Shown: positions 39,253 to 53,021, numbered from the stretch's first letter. The stretch: 64,000 bases of DNA from Rutidosis leptorrhynchoides (GCF_046630445.1 NC_092336.1:294925501-294989500), one strand, 5' to 3'. Numbers and translations: made by a program. The notes: generated by a model from the sequence alone, not told the origin.

Positions 39253-41826
39253 CCTCCGTGTTGTTATTTGGCTTTATATTTTCTCTTATATTTTGGATCT
39301 CTTTGCCTTTTTATTATCCTCTCGACCTCTAGTAAAGCGAGCAACGGTCCAGAATTCGTAAGTACGAAGTTTTGAATGAACTTAATGTTCTAACCAGGAA
39401 AGAACGAAATCGTACGATTTGATTTGTCAAATTATTAGAATTATTGAGGATATAACTATCAAGAATATAATTTCTTGATATGTTCAGGAGTTAAACAGAA
39501 TGAAAGAGTTATGTAACATGGTACTTGATGACGTTATTATCTGTGAATCATCATGTCCCATTAGAAACTCAGCATGACTTACTGTAATATAATCACGTTG
39601 ATCAAGTGTCATTATATTATACTAACTCATGCATCAATTTCCAACACTACTCCAGAAATCATTCATAATTTAAGCTAGAATTTTAAAGAAATTTAGAAAC
39701 TAAAATGGTTTCCTTTATGATGTAATACGGATAGCACGAAGTGATAACTAATTTCGGACAAGAAGAGTTGTGAAAATATCCTCAGAAATATCGAAGATAT
39801 TTATGATGATATTTTGGGATTTCTAAGTTCGATGGTTGACGAAGAAAGATTTTCCGTAAGATTTTAACATGAGTACGGAGCAAGATATTCGTTGAAGGTT
39901 TCATCGGATCCAGAATTACATAGATTCTTTGAATATATGGTATGGTCCTGGTATTTGACCTTGGTCTTCTTCATGGTTTGCTCAATCTGTTTTTAAGTAC
40001 CAAATTTTCTATCGAGTGTTCCCAACACTCTCTTCTTTATCATCAAACTTTTGACCGTTTTAACCATCTACAATTTTTCTGTTTCCTCTGCATCTAATGC
40101 TACGATATCTGAATCATAGGTTATCATTTCGAAGTGGTTTCAAGAGAATTGTGTTTTTAGATGATTAAACGCTGATGGTAATCTGGTGGAATATGAAAGG
40201 TTCCCCGGTAACAATAAAAGAGCATGCATATATATCAAAATTATAATAAGGTTGTTTCAAACGAAGAGTCGAAGTCAACTTGTTGGAGCTGTGACAAAAA
40301 TGACTATTGTGAAAAAGAGTTGCAAAGTTATTTTTGGTAATAACTACGCCAAAGGAGCTAGCACAGATACGTGTTAAACGTTTACTCAAGTTTCAAATGT
40401 TTTCAGGTGCATAACTATATGCATCGATCTTTTCTTCCGTAAATGAAGTGCGGTTGGTTCATCCTCTCGATTGAGGTGTTTTCAAGTATCATGAAAGGTT
40501 TGAACGCAGATCGTAATCGTCAAGTTTTAGGATGAAGTCAAGTGGAAAACTTGAAGAATTGTTTTGTTTCATATGTTATAATTAATATTTTAATTCATTT
40601 TAATTGTCCAATGTTGGTAGTCCTCAGTTGATAGTCCACAGTTGACAGTCCAATAATTCATATATAATTTAATATATAATATTCTAATTAATTAATACGT
40701 ATCGTGACCCGTGTACATGTCTCAGACTCGATCACAACTCAAATTATATATATTATTGTAGAATCAACCTCAACTATGTATAGAGAACTCGATCATTACT
40801 GCATATAGAGTGTTTATGGTTATTCCAAATAATATATATAAATGCGTCGATATGATATGTCAAAACCTTGTATACGTGTCCCGATATTTAAAGTGCGTAA
40901 AATAATAGAAATTTAAATGACGATAAATAAAATTGAGAGAATGTAAATTGCGATAATTAAAATGCAATAAATAAAATGTAATCAGTTAGCTAGGAACAGT
41001 TAGCGTGGATTCTTAATAGAATTTTTCATAGTTAATTTGTTTGTTTCTAACAAATTTTATTTTGTCCAATGTTTTCTTCATTATGTCACTTGTTGGATTC
41101 TGGTAATTAAAAATCCAAATATGAAATTGAATGAAAATGGTTATTCTGCGGTGAACGGATACGTATATCAGTGAATGTAAGTAGGATAGTAAACGATTGT
41201 TGAATCAGCTTCGAAGAATGTACAGTGTAACTTATTAATGTGAAATCTGAATATTCCTCGGGTATTACCTACCCGTTAAAATATTTTCACCATTAACAGT
41301 TGATACAAAAGAATTTTTAATTACAATCTTTATGGAAATATACTTACATATATATTTTCTTCAGATGTAATATAGATTTAATGAGTTAATATTAAACTCA
41401 TTTGATTTACGGTTGCATCTAGAATTGCATAATCTCTAAAAACTTTAGAAATTACATCACTTTTACGGAGTATTTCTTCAACAATATTATGAATTTATAC
41501 TTTGCGTGATGTTGGTGTTCGTGGATTTCTTGTGAACTTCACAAGACACGAATGATGTTATCTGAAAAGTTTCGAGTACATCGATGATGAAAGTGTAAAA
41601 TCAAACATATATTTGAATAATACGCTTGATTATTATGAAATGAAATTCATTAAATTGAAATAGAGATTGTAGTTAACAATGGTTAAGTCGTTGTCGAATG
41701 ATGTACATTGTAGCATATTAGTAGTATGAATTAACCGAGTAGTTAAGATTCACACATAATAGCTTAGTACGGAAAGATTTATTATGGTTTAAAAATTTAT
41801 ATATATAAGATATACATATAAATTCT

Positions 41827-42075
41827 TCAGTGGCAATAAGTTAATACTTCATAACTCGTTGATACAAGATTTGTGCTATTGATTCGTAATGGTGTCCACG
41901 GTGATTCTTGAACTGGTGGAGCTTTTGATGTTATAGGTGTTGCTGATTCTGACGATGCTGATGGCACTGAATGTGCTGGTGATGTTAACGGTACTGTTGA
42001 CGCTGTTGGTAAAACAAGTCTAGCTTGCGAATCACGCATCATCCTTGTCAGAGTTTCTACTCTTTCTTCTATCAT
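41827..42075 (-). CDS. Short gag-like ORF of outer LARD (82 aa), fossil
   Basis: It starts MIEERVETLTRMMRD, a likely short coiled coil, and continues into a Pro/Ser/Thr-rich tail. It lies downstream of the 144-aa gag-like ORF on the same strand. I recognise no domain. It may be a second piece of the same protein region or a decayed duplicate. Confidence 0.35.
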   Translation of the reverse strand: MIEERVETLTRMMRDSQARLVLPTASTVPLTSPAHSVPSASSESATPITSKAPPVQESPWTPLRINSTNLVSTSYEVLTYCH

Positions 42076-42334
42076 TTTGGTTCACTCATCTGATTTCTGG
42101 TTAGGGTTAGAATAGATAATCTCTAAGACTTTAGAGTTTACATAATCGCTGCAGAAGGTTTCTTTAATGAAGTTATGAATCAATACTTCATCGTTTGTTG
42201 TTATTGGTATTCCTTGATATCTACAGAGCGTACGACATGGGTGTTCGTTGGATAGATTATAAAGTTGAGGTTTGCGATGCGGTTGTTGTTGGTGGTGGTA
42301 ATAGTACTGTTGGCGTTGATTATGGTAGTACTGG

Positions 42335-42769
42335 TTATGCTGCTGGTGCTGCTGCTGGTGTTTGTAATCTTTGCACCATATTCTCCAAAGTCACTACCCG
42401 AGCACGAAGCTCGTTGACTTCTTCTATTACACCGGGGTGATTATCGGTTCGGACGAGCAGATAAATATGATCTAGAATTTGATATAGTATATAATCGTGA
42501 CGAGATACTCTGGAAATGAGAGAAAAAATGGTGTTTCGGACAGGTTCGCCGGTAAGTGCTTCAGGTTCTTCGTCAAGAGGGCAATGTGGTGGATGGAAAG
42601 GATCGCCTTCTTCTTGTCTCCAATGATTGAGGAGGCTACGAACCCATCCCCAATTCATCCAGAATAGGTGATGACTGATTGGTTGATCCATTCCAGTCAC
42701 ACTGCTTTCGGAGCTTGAGTGAGATTCCATTTCGGAATCCGAGTGACTTGAACTAACGACGAATTCCAT
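42335..42769 (-). CDS. Gag-like ORF of outer LARD (144 aa)
   Basis: The protein has an acidic Ser-rich head (SDSEMESHSSSESS), a central conserved block (WMNWGWVRSLLNHW, then GDPFHPPHCPL), a segment IFSLISRVSRHDYIL, and a C-terminal coiled coil (EEVNELRARVVTLENMVQRL). It is near-identical over most of its length to the ORF at 49123-49557. It starts about 420 bases from the PBS, where gag belongs. No zinc knuckle, protease or RT follows. It could supply or mimic the N-terminal oligomerisation part of the gag of an autonomous partner. That role is inferred from position and coiled coil only. Confidence 0.6.
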   Translation of the reverse strand: MEFVVSSSHSDSEMESHSSSESSVTGMDQPISHHLFWMNWGWVRSLLNHWRQEEGDPFHPPHCPLDEEPEALTGEPVRNTIFSLISRVSRHDYILYQILDHIYLLVRTDNHPGVIEEVNELRARVVTLENMVQRLQTPAAAPAA

Positions 42770-43190
42770 TTCGTACGATTGGATAAAGGATTTTTCGATA
42801 TAAAGTGATTTTTTCGGCTATCGGGTGGTATTCTATTTACATAGGATATCTATATATATAGATCAAAAGATTTTGTAGATTATGGAGGAATTTGCGGAAT
42901 ATGTCAGGCAAAGTTTACAGTAATAGATACGATAAGATATGATTTAGCAGATACGCTAAGATATGAATTTTTGTCTATACACTATTCATGCAATCAATGC
43001 AGCAAGACGTGTCTAGACTAAGAGTAATAAGCAGATAATTTCCTAAGGATGATAAGCAGATGATTTTCGACTAGAAATGATAAGCAAAACTTTTGACATG
43101 CAGACACGGTCGAAGTCCAGACTCACTAATGCATCCTAACGACTTATCAGTTAGACACACTAATGCAGACCAGGTTCACTAAGACCACCT

Positions 43191-43201
43191 CTCTGATACC
43201 A
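43191..43201 (-). other. Primer-binding site of outer LARD, tRNA-iMet type
   Basis: The minus strand reads TGGTATCAGAG, two bases from the LTR edge at 43204. Confidence 0.8.
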
Positions 43202-43203
43202 AC

Positions 43204-43278
43204 TGTAGAGACTCGCCCTAATCCATCCGGACGAAGTCCATATCGATTATAAACGATTCACAACAGTTGATTACATCG
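43204..43278 (-). mobile_element. Outer LARD, 5' LTR, first 75 bases
   Basis: It matches the first 75 bases of 34887-38636. The remainder of this LTR resumes at 53027 after the nested element. The last five bases, CATCG, are the nested element's target duplication. Confidence 0.85.
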
Positions 43279-46234
43279 TGAAAGGACCCGTTCATATACA
43301 TTATAAACGATTCACAATAGTTGATTACATCGCGAGGTATTTGACCTCTATATGATACATTTTACAAACATTGCATTCGTTTTTAAAAGACAAACTTTCT
43401 TTACAACGAAAGTTGACGGCATGCACACCATTTCATAATACATCCAACTATAATTGACATAATAATAATCTTGATGAACTCAATGACTCGAATGCAACGT
43501 CTTTCAAAATATGTCATGAATGACTCCAAGTAATATCCTTAAAATTTGCTAATGCACAGCGGAAGATTTCTTTAATACCTGAGAATAAACATGCTTTAAA
43601 GTGTCAACCAAATAGGTTGGTGAGTTCATAGGTTTATCATAACAATCATTTCAATATATTAATAGACCACAAGATTTCTGTTGATAAATATATGTACACT
43701 CGCAAGTGTATAAAAGTATTCTATAAGTTGTAGGCACCCGGTAACAAGCCTTAACATTCATGTTTTACCCTCTGAAGTACACCAGATCAGGTGTGTTTAA
43801 AATAACCTCGAAGTACTAAAGCATCCCATAGTCAGGATGGGGTTTGTCAGGCCCAATAGATCTATCTTTAGGATTCGCGCCTACCGTACATAGACAAGTA
43901 GTTTAATGTTACCAAGCTAAGGGTATATTTCTGGTTTAAACCCACATAGAATTAGTTTTAGTACTTGTGCCTATTTCGTAAAACATTTATAAAAACAGCG
44001 CATGTATTCTCAGTCCCAAAAATATATATAAAAGGGAGCAAATGAAACTCACCATACTGTATTTCGTAGTAAAAATACATATAACGTCATTTAACAAGTG
44101 CAAGGTTGGCCTCGGATTCACGAACCTATATTAATTATATATATTTATATGTTGGTCAATATTTGTCTAACAATTTTTGGTCAAGTCATAGTGTACCACA
44201 ATCCTAATGCTCGAGACTAATATGCAAAAGTCAACTTGACCCAAAATGACTTCTAAAATTTATACGTGTTTATTATATAACTTAACTATAGTCGTTTTAT
44301 ATATTTAAATATATTTATTAGATTTTATAACAATAAAAGTCATTTATTAATAAAAATTTATATTAACGTTTATATATGATAAAATATACTTTTATATATC
44401 TTAAGTAGTAAAATTTATTAAGTTCACTTAATATCGTAAAACTATAGTGGTAAGTATTATTAATGTAATTATATTACGCGTGGTAAAAAATATCTTTGTA
44501 TCCCCTATTTATTTGATAAAATAATTTTGATCATAATAATAATAAGTAAAAGTTGTATTATTTTGTAATAATAATTATTATTATTCTATAAAAAATAACA
44601 ATATTTATATTTACTAAAAATGGTATTATGATAGAATGATAATACTAACATAATAGTAATAATGATATTTTATAATAACAATGATATTTCTATTAAAATA
44701 ATAACGATGATAGTAATAACAATCATTTTAACAATAATACTAAAATTCAGTTGACTATAACTTCTAATCCGTTCATCGAAACCATTCGATATCTAAATGA
44801 AAAGTTCTTAATTTTTCGCTAGCTTTCCAATGACATGCATATCATATACCCTATCTCAGTAGCATATGTATCTAATTCAGGATTCAACAAACCTATCTAA
44901 GGACAATATCGAATGTACAAACATGCATAATCCTATATACTCGAGCACTAGTCAGGGATACACTATTGATATATAAAAGTTAAGTTATGAGTGCTCACGT
45001 ATCAATATTGAGATTCAATATTGCAGGAAAGTACGTAGACGCAACGGAGATGATAAACACTAGATTGACCTCACGAGCATACCTATGAACCATACCCATC
45101 ACCTCCATAGCTATAACCCATAATTTCCTTAGCTTCGACTCATTCAAAAAACTATTTTGAAATCACTCGGACATCACTCCGTCGTAATATTTTATGTATA
45201 CTAATAATATCTTGAAATAATACAGATCAAATATATATATATGTAAATCGATTGAGAGAGTTTAGAGAAATATATTTTCAAGTTTCTATGAAATAATGAA
45301 ACCTATTGAATTCTATTTATAATAGATTTTTGAATTATTAAAGTAAATTATTAAAGTATAAATTATTAAAGTATGAATTATTAAAGTGAATTATTAAAGT
45401 ATGAATTATTAAAGTGAATTATTAAAGTATGAATTATTAAAGTATGAATTATTAAAGTATGAATTATTAAAGTTAAAGTAAAGTAAAAGTAAAGTAAAGG
45501 TAAATTTAAAGTATAGTAAAAGTATAAAAACTATGTATGTATAATACGCGTATAAATATATATAATATTAATTTAAATTGTTATATATATTTAATGAAAT
45601 AAAATATAAATATCGTTATATTTATTATACTGGTTAAGTAATGAGTTGTCAAAAGTGATTCTAGATATTTATAAAAGTTATATACGTTTTAATAATAAAG
45701 TTCTTTTTAAACTGAAAACGTTTTTGTACGTTTGAAAATAGATTAATAGAATATTATGGAAACCAATTCTCCACTAGCTTTTGTCTAACTTTCGTAAATG
45801 ACACTTTTTATTTTTATTTATAAATAGCTTTACAAATTATTCCGAATATCGTTAAGAGGAATAGATTTTTTTCAAATCATAGTGGACCTCTCAACAGAGA
45901 CTTGTAATCATAATTCAATGTTTCTGATAATTCAATCATTTAATATATTTTTTTTATTTCGTCGATAATCATATTGAAACAAATACATTTATATAAAGCA
46001 TTATACGTTTAAATACTTTATTGACATTTTCAATTTATAACATATACACATATACATACATATTCATATATGTTCATTTAATGGTTCGTGAATCATTGGA
46101 ATTTGGTCGAGTTTAAATGAATGTATAAACATAGTTTAAAATCCTTGAGATTTAACTTAACAAACATTGCTTATCGTGTCAGAATAATATAAAGATAAAG
46201 TTTAAATTTAGTCAGAAATTTTCGGGTCATTACA
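43279..46234 (-). mobile_element. Nested LARD, 3' LTR
   Basis: It starts TGAAAGGACCCG and ends CGGGTCATTACA. The inverted pair GATTCACGAAC (44115-44125) and GTTCGTGAATC (46084-46094) is present. It has a 15-bp minisatellite at 45332-45474. Confidence 0.92.
45332..45474. repeat. Minisatellite AATTATTAAAGTATG, about ten units
   Basis: Units of 12-15 bases vary by loss of TAT. The array is the same in the sister LTR at 52119-52261, so it predates the insertion. Confidence 0.9.
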
Positions 46235-46258
46235 GTACCTACCCGTTAAAGAAATTTC
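46235..46258 (-). other. Polypurine-tract region of nested LARD
   Basis: The minus strand reads CTTTAACGGGTAGGTAC just before the 3' LTR, as in the outer element. Confidence 0.6.
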
Positions 46259-46678
46259 GTCCCCGAAATTTGATAAAGGTCGTCATGGATAACAATAAAA
46301 ATGTTTTCATGACGAATATGAGGTGATAATGGAGTTTTATCATCATTAAGTAATATAGATAAAACAATTTGATTATGCAAAGAGTATAAGTGAAGCTATC
46401 GCAAGAGAATGAAATAGGTAAATGTAAAATCGTTTTAACCGATGACGTAGTTATGATTGAATTTTCGAAATTCATGGGATTTAAAGAAAATCTTCATAAT
46501 AAGATTTGGTGTTTTCGGCGATTTAGAAAATTAGAATCTTCTTTGATTAATGCAACAATCTGTTCTGATTCCTCTGTCGAATATTTCACTATAAATTCAC
46601 TCCCTCCTTTCCTTATTTTTCCATAACTCACACCTTCTATTCTTTCTCCTCAATTCATACTTTATAGTATTTGTTAAT

Positions 46679-46852
46679 ATGCTCCATCCTATTCTGATCC
46701 TTGATATACTTCTAACCTTCATATCTATCATTCTTCTTTTTCATCTACCACCGGAGGATTTTATTTACTTCTACTATTATCTTGGGGCTATAGTGTTATT
46801 AATTTTCCCGTGCCTTTACGTGGCAGTACATATTGATATGCACGGTTTGTAG
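46679..46852 (+). CDS. Antisense small ORF of nested LARD, 57-aa two-helix membrane protein
   Basis: It begins MLHPILILDILLTFISIILL and ends DMHGL, with a polar loop PPEDF between two hydrophobic segments. It aligns end to end with 39079-39252, and the position of the stop is kept though the stop codon differs (TAG versus TAA). A TATAAA word lies at 46590-46595, about 85 bases upstream. The surrounding leader is CT-rich, like a plant 5' leader. It is encoded opposite to the gag-like ORF of the same element. Function is unknown; a membrane location is predicted from hydrophobicity alone. Confidence 0.6.
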   Translation: MLHPILILDILLTFISIILLFHLPPEDFIYFYYYLGAIVLLIFPCLYVAVHIDMHGL

Positions 46853-49122
46853 TTTCTGGATGGTTGTTGAGTTTTATATCTTCCCTTATATTTTGATGTC
46901 CCTGCTTCTGTCTTCTATAATCATTGTCATCTACGGTTAATGCTCTTTCCTATTTGCTGCGATTTATACTCCAATTTCTATTTTGGAGTTTTGTCCTTTC
47001 GTTTCTTCTTCTTGCGATTAAGCAACATTTGTAATGGTCCAGTATTCGCAGATATGAATTTCAGAATGAACATAGTTAATGTTCTAAGAAGGAAATGGTA
47101 ATGGCACGATCTTGATTTGTTAATTTACCAGAATACCCTAAAAAGATCGAATCATCAAGAAAATATATTCTTGATATTTTTAGAGATTAAATAGAATACA
47201 AGAGTCGTGTAACATGGAACATGATGACGGCATGGTCTGTGAATCGGCATGTCCCATTAGAAACTCAGCATGACTTAGTGTAATATAATTACGTTGATCA
47301 AGTGTCATTATATTATACTAACTCATGCTTCAATTCCCAACATTACTTCAAAACATCCATTTTTTTCGAATTTTTCGGATTTTAGAAACTAAAATAGTTT
47401 CTTTTATGATGTAACACAGATATCGCAAGGAGAAAATTGATTTCCGATAAGAATGATTATGGAATTATCTCCAGAAATATGGAGGATATTTATAATGAAA
47501 GATACGATGATATCTTAGAATTTCTAATATCAGAGGATGATGAAGAATATTGTCCGCAAGGGTTTAGATTCGGAAGCAAGGTATTCGCTAAGGATTTCAG
47601 CAGACACTGAATCATTTGGATTCTTTGAAGGCAGGTTCAGTCTTTGTGATTTATCCACAGCCTCCTTCATACTTTGCTCAATCCGTTTTCCAGTTCCAAA
47701 CCTTCTATTTTTCTCAGCTTTACCACCATACTATTCTTTATCATCAAACTTTTGACTGTTAAGGTCGTTTACAGTTTTTGCTGCTTCGTCAACATTTTTT
47801 TCCAAATTTCGGAGAACTAGTTTCGTAGTTTGGGGTGTTTTTCAGAAACTTCACATTCGAAGTATGTAAGTCCAGGAGGTAGACGTTATATGTACACATA
47901 TAACTGTTGGCGTAGACGTGCTGCAAGATTTCAAAATACTGATTTCTAATTCCCGATAATTCGTATGGCAATTCTCGTTACACGATGCAAATGAGTAAAT
48001 GATAGGGTTTCAATGAGTATTAGGATTTTTCGAAAGGTCAAAGATCAATGAAGTTGTTGGTAAATTTACTGCTAATGTGGTGGGACATAAAAGGTTCCCC
48101 AGTAACAAAACGTATATATCAAGGTTACATTAAAGCTTAATCTGAAAAGTTGAAGTTGACTGGTTGGAAGTGTGATAAAACTGGATACTTTAAAAAAAGA
48201 TTGCAAGGTTATTTTCGGTAAAAACAACGCTAAAGGATCTTTCACAGTTTTGAAGTCAAAGTATAGCTTTGAAAGATGTAGAGATCTAAGAATGATGTTA
48301 CCGGTTCAGAGTTATGACTTGGATTCTGATCCGTCAATATCAGAATATGTAATTGAATTTTTATGAAAATGATTGTATATCGTTGTGAGTATTGTTAATA
48401 ATTTTTGAATCAAAGTTGAAGAATGTACAGTGTAACATATTAATTGCAAACTTAAATATTTCCCAGGTATTACCTACCCGTTAAAAAAAAAAATTCACAA
48501 TTAATACTTTGTACAAAGAATTTTCATTTCAGTCTTTGTGAAAATATCTGTATGTATATTTTCTTCAGATGTAATACAGATTTAATGAGTTAATATCATA
48601 TTAAGCTCATTTGATTTTCGGCTTGACTTAGAAATGATTAATCTCTAAAACATTAAAGATTACATAATATTTACGGAGTTTTTCACTAATGAAATCAATA
48701 CTTCATTATTTATTCTTATTGATATTCTTCGGTGAAGGATGTTGGTGTTTGTGGAATTTTTGTGAACCTTACAAGGCACAGATGATGTTTTCTGGAAAGT
48801 TTCGAATACATCGAAAATGAAAATGTAAAATCAATTATGTAATTGAATAATACTCCTGGTTTATTATGAAATGAAATTCATTGAGTTGAAACAGAGATTG
48901 TAGTTAACGATGGTTAAGTCGTTAACGAAGGATGTACATCATAGCATATTAGTAATATGAACTAACCGAGTAGTACCTACCAGTTAAGATTCACACGTAA
49001 TAGCTTAGTACGAAAAGATTTTTTTTGATTTCAAAATTCATATATATTAAATATACATAAAATTTCTTCAGGGGAAATGAGTTAATACTTCATCGGTTAT
49101 TGTTGCTGGTATTTCTTGGTAA

Positions 49123-49557
49123 CTATGGTGTGTATGACGTTGATGCTCGTAGAACAGATTGTGAAGTTAAAGTTTGCGATGCGGATGTTGTTGGTGGTCG
49201 TAATGGTACTGTTGGTGTTGTTGTCGGTGGTACTGTTGATGTCGGTGATGCTGCTGGTGCTTGTAACCTTTGCACCATATTCTCCAAAGCCACTACCCAA
49301 GCGCGAAGCTCGTTGACTTCTTCTACTACACCGGGATGATTGGCGGTTCGGACGAGCGGATGAATAAGATCCAGAATTTGAGATAGTATATGGTCATGAT
49401 GAGATACTCTGGAAATGAGAGAGAAAATGGTGTCTCGAACAGGTTCGCCGGTAAGTGCTTCAGGTTCTTCGCCAAGAGGGCAATGTGGTGGATGGAAGGG
49501 ATCGCCTTCTTCTTGTCTCCAATAATTAAGTAAGCTACGAACCCATCCCCAATTCAT
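49123..49557 (-). CDS. Gag-like ORF of nested LARD (144 aa)
   Basis: It starts MNWGWVRSLLNYWRQEEGDP and contains the GEPVRDTIFSLISRV block and the coiled coil EEVNELRAWVVALENMVQRL. A Pro/Thr/Ser-rich tail follows, longer than in the outer copy. It lies about 500 bases from the PBS in the sense direction. Strong residue identity with 42335-42769 suggests that both copies descend from a recently active master or are kept by selection. Confidence 0.6.
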   Translation of the reverse strand: MNWGWVRSLLNYWRQEEGDPFHPPHCPLGEEPEALTGEPVRDTIFSLISRVSHHDHILSQILDLIHPLVRTANHPGVVEEVNELRAWVVALENMVQRLQAPAASPTSTVPPTTTPTVPLRPPTTSASQTLTSQSVLRASTSYTP

Positions 49558-50049
49558 TCAGAATAGATGATGGCTAATTGGTTGATCCATTCCAGTTACA
49601 CTGTCTTCGGAATTCAGGTGAATATCCATATCGGAATAGCTGTCAGAGTTTAAGGAATTTGAACTAAATACGGGATCCATCTTGTATAATTAGGGAGATG
49701 ATTTTTGATATGAATTAGATTATAGAATTTAGTTTGGTATTCTTCAATACATAATTTACATATGTATATATAATACCAAATTCCATAAATCACGGAGAAA
49801 TTTTCGGAAGATGTCAGGAAAAGGTTACAGTAACAGATACGCTAAGATATGAATTTTGTCTATACACTATTCATGCAATCAATGCAGTAAAACGTGTCTA
49901 GACTATGAATGATAAGCAGGTAATTTCCGACAAGAAATGATAAGCAAAACTTTAAACATGCAGACACGGTCGAAGTCCAGACTTACTAATGCATCCTAAC
50001 AACTATCAGTTAGACACACTCATGCAAGACCTGGTTCACTAAGACCAAC

Positions 50050-50061
50050 GCTCTGATACCA
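50050..50061 (-). other. Primer-binding site of nested LARD, tRNA-iMet type
   Basis: The minus strand reads TGGTATCAGAGC, two bases from the 5' LTR that begins at 50064. Confidence 0.88.
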
Positions 50062-50063
50062 AC

Positions 50064-53021
50064 TGAAAGGACCCGTTCATATACATTATAAACGATTCAC
50101 AATAGTTGATTACATCGCGAGGTATTTGACCTCTATATGATACATTTTACAAACATTGCATTCGTTTTTAAAAGACAAACTTTCTTTACAACGAAAGTTG
50201 ACGGCATGCACACCATTTCATAATACATCCAACTATAATTGACATAATAATAATCTTGATGAACTCAATGACTCGAATGCAACGTCTTTCAAAATATGTC
50301 ATGAATGACTCCAAGTAATATCCTTAAAATTTGCTAATGCACAGCGGAAGATTTCTTTAATACCTGAGAATAAACATGCTTTAAAGTGTCAACCAAATAG
50401 GTTGGTGAGTTCATAGGTTTATCATAACAATCATTTCAATATATTAATAGACCACAAGATTTCTGTTGATAAATATATGTACACTCGCAAGTGTATAAAA
50501 GTATTCTATAAGTTGTAGGCACCCGGTAACAAGCCTTAACATTCATGTTTTACCCTCTGAAGTACACCAGATCAGGTGTGTTTAAAATAACCTCGAAGTA
50601 CTAAAGCATCCCATAGTCAGGATGGGGTTTGTCAGGCCCAATAGATCTATCTTTAGGATTCGCGCCTACCGTACATAGACAAGTAGTTTAATGTTACCAA
50701 GCTAAGGGTATATTTCTGGTTTAAACCCACATAGAATTAGTTTTAGTACTTGTGCCTATTTCGTAAAACATTTATAAAAATAGCGCATGTATTCTCAGTC
50801 CCAAAAATATATATAAAAGGGAGCAAATGAAACTCACCATACTGTATTTCGTAGTAAAAATACATATAACGTCATTTAACAAGTGCAAGGTTGGCCTCGG
50901 ATTCACGAACCTATATTAATTATATATATTTATATGTTGGTCAATATTTGTCTAACAATTTTTGGTCAAGTCATAGTGTACCACAATCCTAATGCTCGAG
51001 ACTAATATGCAAAAGTCAACTTGACCCAAAATGACTTCTAAAATTTATACGTGTTTATTATATAACTTAACTATAGTCGTTTTATATATTTAAATATATT
51101 TATTAGATTTTATAACAATAAAAGTCATTTATTAATAAAAATTTATATTAACGTTTATATATGATAAAATATACTTTTATATATCTTAAGTAGTAAAATT
51201 TATTAAGTTCACTTAATATCGTAAAACTATAGTGGTAAGTATTATTAATGTAATTATATTATGCGTGGTGAAAAATATCTTTGTATCCCCTATTTATTTG
51301 ATAAAATAATATTGATCATAATAATAATAAGTAAAAGTTGTATTATTTTGTAATAATAATTATTATTATTCTATAAAAAAAATAACAATATTTATATTTA
51401 CTAAAAATGGTATTATGATAGAATGATAATAGTAACATAATAGTAATAATGATATTTTATAATAACGATGATATTTCTATTAAAATAATAACGATGATAG
51501 TAATAACAATCATTTTAACAATAATACTAAAATTCAGTTGACTATAACTTCTAATCCGTTCATCGAAACCATTCGATATCTAAATGAAAAGTTCTTAATT
51601 TTTCGCTAGCTTTCCAATGACATGCATATCATATACCCTATCTCAGTAGCATATGTATCTAATTCAGGATTCAACAAACCTATCTAAGGACAATATCGAA
51701 TGTACAAGCATGCATAATCCTATATACTCGAGCACTAGTCAGGGATACACTATTGATATATAAAAGTTAAGTTATGAGTGCTCACGTATCAATATTGAGA
51801 TTCAATATTGCAGGAAAGTACGTAGACGCAACGGAGATGATAAACACTAGATTGACCTCACGAGCATACCTATGAACCATACCCATCACCTCCATAGCTA
51901 TAACCCATAATTTCCTTAGCTTCGACTCATTCAAAAAACTATTTTGAAATCACTCGGACATCACTCCGTCGTAATATTTTATGTATACTAATAATATCTT
52001 GAAATAATACAGATCAAATATATATATATGTAAATCGATTGAGAGAGTTTAGAGAAATATATTTTCAAGTTTCTATGAAATAATGAAACCTATTGAATTC
52101 TATTTATAATAGATTTTTGAATTATTAAAGTAAATTATTAAAGTATAAATTATTAAAGTATGAATTATTAAAGTGAATTATTAAAGTATGAATTATTAAA
52201 GTGAATTATTAAAGTATGAATTATTAAAGTATGAATTATTAAAGTATGAATTATTAAAGTTAAAGTAAAGTAAAAGTAAAGTAAAGGTAAATTTAAAGTA
52301 TAGTAAAAGTATAAAAACTATGTATGTATAATACGCGTATAAATATATATAATATTAATTTAAATTGTTATATATATTTAATGAAATAAAATATAAATAT
52401 CGTTATATTTATTATACTGGTTAAGTAATGAGTTGTCAAAAGTGATTCTAGATATTTATAAAAGTTATATACGTTTTAATAATAAAGTTCTTTTTAAACT
52501 GAAAACGTTTTTGTACGTTTGAAAATAGATTAATAGAATATTATGGAAACCAATTCTCCACTAGCTTTTGTCTAACTTTCGTAAATGACACTTTTTATTT
52601 TTATTTATAAATAGCTTTACAAATTATTCCGAATATCGTTAAGAGGAATAGATTTTTTTCAAATCATAGTGGACCTCTCAACAGAGACTTGTAATCATAA
52701 TTCAATGTTTCTGATAATTCAATCATTTAATATATTTTTTTATTTCATCGATAATCATATTGAAACAAATACGTTTATATAAAGCATTATACTTTTAAAT
52801 ACTTTGTTGACATTTTCAATTTATAACATATACACATATACATACATATTCATATATGTTCATTTAATGGTTCGTGAATCATTGGAATTTGGTCGAGGTT
52901 TAAATGAATGTATAAACATAGTTTAAAATCCTTGAGATTTAACTTAACAAACATTGCTTATCGTGTCAGAATAATATAAAGATAAAGTTTAAATTTAGTC
53001 AGAAATTTCCGGGTCATTACA
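50064..53021 (-). mobile_element. Nested LARD, 5' LTR
   Basis: It is almost identical to 43279-46234, with the inverted pair at 50900-50910 and 52870-52880 and the minisatellite at 52119-52261. Confidence 0.92.

Larger units (their letters stand above)
43279..53021 (-). mobile_element. Nested LARD-like retrotransposon, whole, TSD CATCG
   Basis: This 9,743-bp element has two LTRs (43279-46234, 2,956 bp; 50064-53021, 2,958 bp), an internal region of 3,829 bp, a tRNA-iMet PBS, a polypurine region and exact duplications CATCG (43274-43278 and 53022-53026). The LTRs differ by about a dozen substitutions and a few small indels by eye, about 0.4 %, which suggests insertion on the order of 0.1-0.3 million years ago at usual plant rates. 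It lacks pol, so it is structurally complete but non-autonomous. It sits inside the 5' LTR of its relative. Confidence 0.92.

Noticed and set aside
40186-40377. Plus-strand ORF with a Cys/Lys stretch, and a relative at 48172-48366, recalling a retroviral-type zinc knuckle
   Set aside because: The match is short and weak, and the two copies do not keep a common open frame, so it is at most an old relic within the LARD-like internal regions.
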